Of a DNA stretch of 64,000 bases, positions 57,828 to 64,000 are shown piece after piece. How positions within the stretch are numbered: position 1 is the stretch's first letter; the number at the start of each line of letters is the position of its first letter. The translations under genes were made by a program, and so were the position numbers. Under the pieces are notes generated by a model that had not been told where the DNA came from, searched no databases, and was given only the letters and a program-made list of their open reading frames with translations. The stretch lies in the NCBI GenBank assembly GCA_900539035.1, contig UQAU01000008.1:1-64000 (forward strand), given 5' to 3'. Origin of the DNA: an uncultured Collinsella sp. Lineage in GTDB: Bacteria; Actinomycetota; Coriobacteriia; Coriobacteriales; Coriobacteriaceae.

Positions 57828-58883
57828 TCATCCTCCGATTTGGGACATAAATCGTTGCGTGCCCTCAATTATCGCGTGTTCCTGCGGTTTGTGGGCCACG
57901 GCATCGCGCCAAATTGAAAGTACCCGCATATCATCACCACGGCGCAGCGCCTCGCGCACCGAATATTCGGCATCGCTAAACAGGCACGGGCGCACGTTGC
58001 CGTCTGCCGTCAGGCGCAGACGGTTGCAGTTCGCGCAAAAATGATTGGACATGGCGCTAATAAAGCCGACCGTTCCCGCCGCGCCCGGAAAGTGCCAATA
58101 GCGCGCAGGGCCCGCGCCGGCAGGAGCGTCGTTGATGTCGAGCGGCTCGAGCTCGCCCAGACCCGCCGCGGCGGCCCCGGCATTGATGCGCGCCCGCAGC
58201 TCGTCGCTCGGCACGGTATCGCTCGCATCCCACAGCTCGGGATTGAGCGCGGGAGCATGCGGATCCACAGCGCAATGCGAGCTCGTGTGCTCGTCGCCGA
58301 TGGGCATATATTCGATAAAGCGCAGATGAATGGGGCGGTCGACGGTCAGCCGTGCGAGGGCCTCCACATCTTGGTTGAGCCGGCGCACAACAACGCAGTT
58401 GACCTTAACGGGCTCAAAGCCCCAAGCCAGCGCCGCGTCGATGCCAGCCATGGTCTGCTCGAGTCGACCTAGACGCGTGATCTTTCCAAAGAGCGTAGGG
58501 TCGAGTGTGTCGAGCGAGATGTTGACGCGGTTAAGCCCGGCATCTTTGAGCTGCGGCGCCAGGTTGGGCAGCAGGGCGCCATTGGTGGTGAGCGAGATAT
58601 CCTCGATCTGCGGAATCGCACGGATGTCGCGAATGAGCGGGATGATACGGCGGCTTACCAGCGGCTCGCCACCCGTCAGGCGCACGCGGCGAATGCCCTC
58701 TCCCGCCACCAAGCGCACAAAGCGGGCGATTTCCTCGGCGCTGAGCAGCTCGTCGTGCGCACGGGGCGCCACGCCGTCGGCCGGCATGCAATAGATGCAG
58801 CGGAAATTGCACTTGTCGGTAACGGCAATGCGCAGGTAGTTGATATCACGGCCAAAGCCGTCATGTTGCACGTGCCCGTCCAC
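57828..58883 (-). CDS. moaA: GTP 3',8-cyclase MoaA
   Basis: This 351-aa radical-SAM enzyme has CNFRCIYC (N-terminal 4Fe-4S, about 26-33), RLTGGEPLVSR, TTNGALLP and the C-terminal cluster FCANCNRLRLTADGNVRPCL (about 280-300). It lacks only the usual terminal GG run but ends QIGG, so the functional GG tail is present. The start is GTG 58883, six bases from GGGAGG. It is the first gene of the moaA-moaC/mobB operon. Confidence 0.96.
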   Translation of the reverse strand: MDGHVQHDGFGRDINYLRIAVTDKCNFRCIYCMPADGVAPRAHDELLSAEEIARFVRLVAGEGIRRVRLTGGEPLVSRRIIPLIRDIRAIPQIEDISLTTNGALLPNLAPQLKDAGLNRVNISLDTLDPTLFGKITRLGRLEQTMAGIDAALAWGFEPVKVNCVVVRRLNQDVEALARLTVDRPIHLRFIEYMPIGDEHTSSHCAVDPHAPALNPELWDASDTVPSDELRARINAGAAAAGLGELEPLDINDAPAGAGPARYWHFPGAAGTVGFISAMSNHFCANCNRLRLTADGNVRPCLFSDAEYSVREALRRGDDMRVLSIWRDAVAHKPQEHAIIEGTQRFMSQIGG

Positions 58884-59015
58884 GCAGCCCTCCCCTCACG
58901 CGGCGTTTTATTCTTCGGAAAACATAATACCCCACAAGAGAATCATGCCGACACCCGTACGACAGGACAGGTCGCTTCGAGCAAAACGGGCTTCCCAAGC
59001 CCATCCTCAGCACAC

Positions 59016-59080
59016 AAACCATCACAACATTCGATGCTTTTCCCGTTTTTGGCAAAAAACGTCGAATGTTGTGATGGTTT
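59016..59080 (-). repeat. 65-bp palindromic element, copy 3
   Basis: Same outer arms; the centre matches copies 1 and 2 only when read on the minus strand, so this copy is inverted. Located between moaA and the next gene. Confidence 0.93.
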
Positions 59081-59118
59081 GCCCGCCCACGGCACCCCGT
59101 AGAAGGGCCAGAGCGCCC

Positions 59119-60156
59119 CTAGAGTCCGCCGTCCCAGTGCCGAATCACGAATTCCCGCAGGTCGTTCTGACGTTTCTGGAATGTCTCGCTTCGGTCGCAC
59201 TTAAGACCCATAGCGAGCGCGATGGCATTCATCGCCCGGTGCAATTGCAGCTGATGGGCAAACTGAGTCCCGGTGAGGACGATCATCCTAAAGCCCAGCG
59301 CGCTCAGCACGGTCATACGCTCCGCATCCGACGCGCTGCGCTGTTTATCAAGATGGTCCGAACCGTTGTATTCAATCCCCGTACCGCTCGCAGGCGCATA
59401 TACGTCGATCTCGAAATACCCGGCCTTTGCGAGATACTTGAACTCGTTGGGAACATCGACCCGATGGTTGAGCTCAACCTTGGCGTATCCCAGCCCGCCC
59501 TGGGAACGTTTTGCTACGACCATGATTGCAGTGGCCGTCTCCATAGGCGACCGCGCGCCATCGTGCACGCGCTTGAGCACGGCGGCCGCGCGTATAGCCC
59601 CCTGACGAGATCGGTTCTCATTGCAATAAGCAATCAAGTCGGCAACGGTATACCTCTGCCCCATCTCGATATAATCGCCTGTCGACAGATGATTCAAATG
59701 GTATCGGGCGCAGATTTCGTAGCCGTATTCCAGCTGCTCGGGCTCGCTCATCCACGAACCCGCTTGGACAAAGCACATGACCTCATCAACCACTAGAAGG
59801 CCCTCTGCCACCTCGATAAGATGGTCTGGAGGTACCGGCGCCCCAAACACGTGGCACCTAAATCCGGCCGGCGTCGAACGCTCAAAATCGAAGTTGACGA
59901 GCGTGTCGATATGATCGAGCTCTTCTCGTGGAATACCAAGCGAAACCAGATAGTCGGTAACGATCCCAACTGCCGTTGAAGCCCTCAGCCCCTTGGCATC
60001 GAGCCCCAATTTGGGCAGGCTCGCGGTCGGCTCCGTCTCGTTAGCAAGCGAGTCCTCATCGTATAGACTGCTTGCTCGCGAGAGCGGCTCGGACGGGCGC
60101 GCCACGTTGTGGTACAGCCAGGCAGTCTTATGTGACAGGACGATCGGCAGGTCCAT
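59119..60156 (-). CDS. hypothetical protein with DUF559/restriction-like C-terminal domain
   Basis: This 345-aa protein has an N-terminal part like AbiEi-type proteins (IVLSHKTAWLYH, then GFRCHVFG). A C-terminal endonuclease-like fold (about 245-330) has YFEIDVYAPASGTGIEYNGS, DAERMTVLSALGFRMIVLTG and QLQLH. The Asp in EIDVYAP, the Glu in IEYNGSDH and the Lys in DKQRS fit a PD-(D/E)XK-like core. Such proteins are frequent, of unknown role, in Coriobacteriia. It is flanked by 65-bp palindromes on both sides. Confidence 0.65.
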   Translation of the reverse strand: MDLPIVLSHKTAWLYHNVARPSEPLSRASSLYDEDSLANETEPTASLPKLGLDAKGLRASTAVGIVTDYLVSLGIPREELDHIDTLVNFDFERSTPAGFRCHVFGAPVPPDHLIEVAEGLLVVDEVMCFVQAGSWMSEPEQLEYGYEICARYHLNHLSTGDYIEMGQRYTVADLIAYCNENRSRQGAIRAAAVLKRVHDGARSPMETATAIMVVAKRSQGGLGYAKVELNHRVDVPNEFKYLAKAGYFEIDVYAPASGTGIEYNGSDHLDKQRSASDAERMTVLSALGFRMIVLTGTQFAHQLQLHRAMNAIALAMGLKCDRSETFQKRQNDLREFVIRHWDGGL

Positions 60157-60256
60157 GAGCCCTCCAATGGAGTCGGATAACCAACCTTATTCCCCTGCCC
60201 ACGGGTCCGCACACCTTCGTGCGCGAGAAAGCGATTCCGCCCGATCGAGTGGCAGA

Positions 60257-60321
60257 AAACCATCGCAACATTCGATGCTTTTCCCGATTTTGGCGAAAAA
60301 CGTCGAATGCTGTGATGGTTT
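60257..60321 (-). repeat. 65-bp palindromic element, copy 4
   Basis: Same orientation as copy 3, with a matched pair of arm changes (CATCGCAACA and TGCTGTGATG differ from the others at one base each). Confidence 0.92.
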
Positions 60322-60404
60322 GAGGCGAGGTGAGGGGCACGGAGGGGTCAAAGCATCGTGCTTGGAGCGTGACTATTTTTTTCGCCCCGTCGCCATCACA
60401 AACC

Positions 60405-60435
60405 TTGACTCTATAATCGTTGTAGGGTTTTCACT
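60405..60435 (+). promoter_or_regulatory. MerR-type promoter of the MATE gene
   Basis: TTGACT (60405-60410), then a 19-bp spacer and a weak -10 (TTCACT, 60430-60435). The dyad CTCTATAA-TCG-TTGTAGGG (60409-60427) lies in the spacer. Long spacers with a central dyad are the mark of MerR-family control; a MerR-type gene lies right after the pump gene. Confidence 0.6.
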
Positions 60436-60477
60436 ACACTGGTAGCTAAACGAACCGAGCCAGAAAGTGCCCCGCCC

Positions 60478-61824
60478 ATGGAACACGACCTCACACACGG
60501 CAATGTCCTCAAGACCATCGCGGTCTTTGCCCTGCCCTATATGCTCTCGTACTTTTTGCAGATGCTCTACGGCATGGCCGATCTGTACATGATGGGGCAG
60601 TTTAGCGGCGCTGCCGGCATCACCGCCGTGGGCAATGGCGCTCAGACGCTCTATATCATTACCGTGACGCTCGTGGGCCTAGCCATGGGAACGACGGTCA
60701 TCGTCGGCCACGCCGTGGGTTCGCGTCGCTTCGACCGTGCCGAGACCGCCATCGGCAACACCATTACGCTCTTTATGGGCGTCTCGGTGGTGCTGGCTGC
60801 TGTCCTGTTTGCATTGTGTCCGCAGGTTGTGGCGCTCATTGGCACGCCGCCCGAGGCAGTCGAAGGCACCGCCGCCTACCTGCGTATCTGCTTTGTCGGC
60901 ATTCCGTTTATCGCCGCATACAACATTCTCTCGGCCATCTTTCGCGGCCTGGGCGATTCGCGCTCGCCCATGTACGTGATTGGCGTGGCGTGCATCATCA
61001 ACATCGCGCTCGATTTTCTGTTTATCGGCCACATGGGACTCGGCCCCGTGGGTGCGGCGCTCGGCACGGTAACCGCCCAGACAGCCAGCGTTGCCCTCGC
61101 GCTCGTCTGGCTCAAGAGCCGCCGCACGAACATCCACGTTAAGCGCAGCGACCTGCGCCCTCAGCCCGAGGTGCTCGGCAGCATTCTTAAGATCGGCGTG
61201 CCTGTGGCCGTGCAGGACGGCTGCATCCAGGTGGCGTTTATGTTTATCACCGTCATCGCCAACCACCGAGGGCTCGTCGACGCCGCCGCCGTGGGCCTGG
61301 TTGAGAAGATGATCAGCTTTTTGTTCATTGTGCCGAGCTCCATGGGCGCCACCGTCAGCGCGCTCACGGCGCAAAATGCCGGCGCGGGCAAGGGCGATCG
61401 CGCGCGTCAGGTGCTCAAGGACGCCATGACGATCTCGGTGGTGTACGGCTGCCTGATCACGGTGCTGATGTGGCTGGTGGCGCCGGCGTTTATCGGCTTT
61501 TTTGCCAAGGACCCCGCGGTGGTCGCGGCCGGTACCGGCTATATGCACAGTTATATTTTCGATGCAATCTTTGCCGGCATCCACATTTGCTTTAGCGGCT
61601 TTTTCGCTGCATACGGCAAGAGCTACATCGGCTTTGCGCACAACGTGCTGGCCGTAGCGCTCATTCGCGTGCCGGGCGCGTGGCTGCTGTCGAACGCCTA
61701 TTCCGACACGCTGCTTCCCATGGGCATCGCTTCGCCGTGCGGGTCGATTCTGTCGGCAATCATCTGTGTTGTCGCGTTTACCGTGCTCAACCGGCGCGGG
61801 GCTTTTGACAAGTTGGCAGCGTAG
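60478..61824 (+). CDS. MATE-family multidrug efflux transporter
   Basis: This 448-aa protein has 12 membrane helices and typical MATE segments: ALPYMLSYFLQMLYGMADLY in helix 1, FVGIPFIAAYNILSAIFRGLGDSRSP after helix 4 (first part shown), and SSMGATVSALTAQNAGAGKG in the second half. It would expel cationic drugs or metabolites with Na+ or H+. The promoter has a MerR-type dyad, and a MerR regulator follows 56 bp downstream. Confidence 0.93.
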   Translation: MEHDLTHGNVLKTIAVFALPYMLSYFLQMLYGMADLYMMGQFSGAAGITAVGNGAQTLYIITVTLVGLAMGTTVIVGHAVGSRRFDRAETAIGNTITLFMGVSVVLAAVLFALCPQVVALIGTPPEAVEGTAAYLRICFVGIPFIAAYNILSAIFRGLGDSRSPMYVIGVACIINIALDFLFIGHMGLGPVGAALGTVTAQTASVALALVWLKSRRTNIHVKRSDLRPQPEVLGSILKIGVPVAVQDGCIQVAFMFITVIANHRGLVDAAAVGLVEKMISFLFIVPSSMGATVSALTAQNAGAGKGDRARQVLKDAMTISVVYGCLITVLMWLVAPAFIGFFAKDPAVVAAGTGYMHSYIFDAIFAGIHICFSGFFAAYGKSYIGFAHNVLAVALIRVPGAWLLSNAYSDTLLPMGIASPCGSILSAIICVVAFTVLNRRGAFDKLAA

Positions 61825-61880
61825 CGGGGCAACGCGAGCCTGGGGCACCTCCCCTGCTTTTTACCGAAAGGAGCGGTCCC

Positions 61881-62729
61881 ATGACCGACTCGCCAACCGA
61901 ACATACCGAGGGCCTGCTCCGCATTGGCGAGGTGGCGCGCTTGTTTAACCTGAGCGTGGGCACGTTGCGCCATTACGAGCAGATGGGCCTACTGGACCCG
62001 GCGCACATCGATCCGGCGAGTGGGTACCGCTACTACGGATCGCGGCAGCTCTCAACTCTCAACACCATCAGCCACCTGCGTGTTCTCGACTTACCGCTCG
62101 CGCAAATCCGTGAGTTTGTGACCACGCGCGATGTGGACCTTATGCAGCGGCAGCTGGCTCAGCAGCAGGAGCTCATCGAGCGCAAGCGCCGCGAGTTGGA
62201 GCGTGTGTCGCGCAAGATCGATAACCGGCTTGCTCTGCTGCACAATGCCTTGAACACCGAGCTCGATACCATTTGCACAATCGATGCGCCCGAGCTTCGC
62301 TGCGCCGTGTTGCGCGAACGCGTCAACCCTACCGACGCCTATGCGCTGGAGTGGCAAATTCGTCAACTGCAGAAGGGTCAGCACGAGACCTTTGTCTTCC
62401 TGGGCAACTTGGGCGTCGGGATTAGCGCCGAGCGCCTGGCCGCCGGCGACTTTGACGGCTACGACGAGGTCCTTCTACTGCTCGATGACACCGATGATTA
62501 CGCGGGCGACGTCGAGACGCGACCCGCCGCGCGCTGCCTGACCATAAGCTTCCGCGGCACGCACGGGCAAGCGGGCCCGCGCTACGAGCAACTGCTCGGC
62601 TATATGCGCGAACACAACCTGACGCCCGCCGGTCCCTCGCGCGAGGTCGCCCTCATCGACGACATCATCAGCGACGACCCGGCGACCTACGTGACGCAGA
62701 TCACGGTGCCGGTTGCCCCGTTCAGATAA
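61881..62729 (+). CDS. MerR-family regulator with effector-binding domain
   Basis: This 282-aa regulator has a MerR winged helix (RIGEVARLFNLSVGTLRHYE, residues about 13-32; YYGSRQLSTLN), a dimer coiled coil (about 85-125) and a C-terminal GyrI-like domain (about 130-280) of the type that binds bulky drugs in BmrR. It likely turns on the MATE gene upstream in response to its ligand. AAAGGAGCGG precedes the ATG. Confidence 0.9.
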   Translation: MTDSPTEHTEGLLRIGEVARLFNLSVGTLRHYEQMGLLDPAHIDPASGYRYYGSRQLSTLNTISHLRVLDLPLAQIREFVTTRDVDLMQRQLAQQQELIERKRRELERVSRKIDNRLALLHNALNTELDTICTIDAPELRCAVLRERVNPTDAYALEWQIRQLQKGQHETFVFLGNLGVGISAERLAAGDFDGYDEVLLLLDDTDDYAGDVETRPAARCLTISFRGTHGQAGPRYEQLLGYMREHNLTPAGPSREVALIDDIISDDPATYVTQITVPVAPFR

Positions 62730-62771
62730 GAACTGCCTAGATAACGTTCGGCTGAAGGCAGAATCTTGACG

Positions 62772-62963
62772 TTATAGGCCATATTTTGCCTCAAGGTCAT
62801 CGAGAGCCTCAAAGGCATCACGCGCCGTGCCAGCAGCACGCTCCCGCTCGGCCACAGTTATACGAGCCATCAGACGAGCCTTAGCCTGTTCCTGAACCAT
62901 GAGGTCATAGTCTTCAGATCGAAGTACAACAAATTTGCTATAGCCGTTTTTTGTAACAGTCAC
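62772..62963 (-). pseudogene. Phd/YefM-type antitoxin remnant (N-terminally truncated)
   Basis: Encodes about 63 residues beginning DPVTVTKNGYSKFVVLR, which is the middle of Phd/YefM antitoxins. The first ~25 residues, which form the DNA-binding start, are missing: the frame stops upstream after only about 14 codons. No cognate toxin gene follows. Probably the remains of a toxin-antitoxin locus; a short functional antitoxin from the GTG at 62963 is less likely. Confidence 0.6.
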
Positions 62964-63024
62964 TGGATCAGGAGCCTCCCAACAAGCCCGCTAAACGCCG
63001 GGGACAATCCCCGATATGGCGGTT

Positions 63025-63447
63025 TTACTCCTCCGGAATCGGAAACGCACGGATGAACTCTGCAGGCGAGAAGGTCTTGATGGTCGAGCGCACAAAAGCG
63101 GCGCGGTCACGCGTGATGATAAAGTCCACGCCGGCACGCTCGGCCATCGCACGGATACAGCCGTCCTCAAAGTCCGGCTCATCGGAATAGGCGGAGGTAA
63201 AACAAGCTTCTTGGTCGAGAGGCTCTACCGAGTAGCTCTTAAGACAGTCGCGCACTACCTCGCGGGCGCGCGCCTCGCCTGCCTGTTTAGTGAGAATGTA
63301 GTACGCGTCCTTGAGAGAGCAGGCCGAAACAACACCCTCGATAAGTCCCACGTCAACGAGCCCCTTGGTCGTTTGCGCCGCCCCATGCTCCGGCCGGCCC
63401 GGCAGCACGCAATCGAGCAGAAAATTGGTATCGAGAAATGCCCTCAT
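63025..63447 (-). CDS. PIN-domain toxin
   Basis: This 140-aa VapC-like protein has MRAFLDTNFLLDCVLPGRPE (first Asp), EDGCIRAMAERAGVDFIITR (middle acidic pair, IITRD) and AFVRSTIKTFSPAEFI at the end. It overlaps the Phd antitoxin by 4 nt, giving a toxin-antitoxin operon. Confidence 0.85.
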   Translation of the reverse strand: MRAFLDTNFLLDCVLPGRPEHGAAQTTKGLVDVGLIEGVVSACSLKDAYYILTKQAGEARAREVVRDCLKSYSVEPLDQEACFTSAYSDEPDFEDGCIRAMAERAGVDFIITRDRAAFVRSTIKTFSPAEFIRAFPIPEE

Positions 63448-63836
63448 AGGTAGCGCTCCCTCGCGACGCGCTTTTCATCTTCAACCGTCATCGTATCGAG
63501 CGGCGTTCCCCTTGGCATGTTAGCCACGATATCGAGATACTCCTGGTAGTCCTCATTCTCCGCGAGCATCTCACGGATCTCCTTCCAGGTGATCTTGGGA
63601 TGCCACATCGTACCCACGTCGCGCTTGGGCTTGCCCGTGCCGCACGTCGGTTTTGCGCCCCCACGCTCCTGGGCAGCGTCATATTCCACCGTAACTGGAC
63701 CTTCATAGTCGAGCGGCACGATCTTGAACAACGGCTTGCTCCGCTTGAAGACCACAACCTCCTCGCCCTCATTGGCAACCTTTTCGGCCACCTGCGTAAG
63801 GTTTTGGCGCAGTTCCGAAAACGCGACGGTAACCAT
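63444..63836 (-). CDS. Phd/YefM-type antitoxin
   Basis: This 130-aa protein starts VTVAFSELRQNLTQVAEKVA, the Phd/YefM DNA-binding part, then EEVVVFKRSKPLFKIVPLDY. A longer C-terminal part (KITWKEIREMLAENEDYQEY) would bind the toxin. ATG 63836 is chosen (a longer frame starts at 63854). It is the first gene of the pair. Confidence 0.85.
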   Translation of the reverse strand: MVTVAFSELRQNLTQVAEKVANEGEEVVVFKRSKPLFKIVPLDYEGPVTVEYDAAQERGGAKPTCGTGKPKRDVGTMWHPKITWKEIREMLAENEDYQEYLDIVANMPRGTPLDTMTVEDEKRVARERYL

Positions 63837-63866
63837 AACTGCTCCTCTCAACATATATCTTCACTG

Positions 63867-63903
63867 CTAAGTATACACGTTAATATTAATGTTAAAGTAT
63901 ATA
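63867..63903. promoter_or_regulatory. toxin-antitoxin promoter/operator
   Basis: AT-rich stretch with GTATAC, the perfect palindrome TTAATATTAA and a further GTATAT. A likely site of autoregulation by the Phd-type antitoxin; exact -35/-10 boxes are not resolved. Confidence 0.5.
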
Positions 63904-63912
63904 AAACTCATC

Positions 63913-63940
63913 ACAATGGGGCAGCCCCGTTGTGGGACCT
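63913..63940. terminator. hairpin at the right edge
   Basis: CACAATGGGG/CCCCGTTGTG stem (about 63914-63936) followed by a second GC-rich dyad and CCCCTTT at about 63950. A likely terminator of a gene beyond the window. Confidence 0.5.
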
Positions 63941-64000
63941 CACTGCGGGGCCCCTTTGCTTTGTATGAATCTTCTATCGCTCCGGAACGACACCGCTCCG

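Larger units (their letters stand above)
60157..60477. other. gap with palindrome and MATE promoter
   Basis: 320 bp without a gene. It holds the 65-bp palindrome copy 4 (60257-60321) and, close to the MATE gene, a MerR-type promoter dyad (60405-60435). Confidence 0.8.

Overview
The window is high-GC DNA from a Gram-positive actinobacterium, most likely a Coriobacteriia member of the Collinsella type. This is inferred from the tmRNA tag ending in ALAA, the gatCAB operon, sortase-assembled pili with LPxTG-like signals, and the many short palindromic repeats. No 16S rRNA is present, so the genus is not proven.

About 1-36,295 is a complete siphovirus-type prophage lying against the 3' end of ssrA (tmRNA, 36,296-36,659, minus strand). 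Its order is: structured DNA at the left end; a large serine integrase and a CI-like repressor (minus strand); divergent early promoters; a cro-like regulator; recombination and replication genes (RusA, ParB-like, DUF1351, Erf, SSB, initiator, DnaC-like loader, HNH); a cluster of tiny zinc-ribbon proteins including an Acb2/Tad1-like candidate; a DNPPF methylase-like protein; packaging (TerS, TerL, portal, minor capsid protein with a JAMM domain); scaffold, capsid and connectors; tail (major tail protein with an Ig-like domain, chaperones, tape measure, Dit, Tal); receptor-binding genes; and lysis genes.

The main discovery is a full diversity-generating retroelement (DGR) at 30,946-33,998. It has a 302-aa target protein with a C-terminal variable region (VR, 31,716-31,843), a stem-loop just downstream, an Avd-type accessory gene, a 128-bp template region (TR, 32,453-32,580) and a reverse transcriptase with a YMDD motif. 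VR and TR align without gaps. All 14 differences fall on TR adenines, the signature of adenine-directed mutagenic retrohoming. The target follows the tail-tip genes, so the phage probably diversifies its receptor-binding protein.

From 36,296 on is host DNA: ssrA; a RelB/PIN-type toxin-antitoxin pair; a P1B-type ATPase with a small partner; gatC-gatA-gatB; a class C sortase and three pilus genes (backbone, minor pilin and a 1,119-aa tip adhesin with a G9 tract near its start); a HAD phosphatase; an MFS transporter; a MoaC-MobB fusion and MoaA; a protein with a nuclease-like C-terminus; a MATE efflux pump with a MerR-type regulator; and a Phd/PIN toxin-antitoxin pair beside an antitoxin remnant. 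Intergenic host DNA carries repeat families: four 65-bp palindromes, four ~33-bp palindromes, a 79-bp duplicated unit, a 38-bp inverted repeat behind gatB and a 21-bp tandem repeat.
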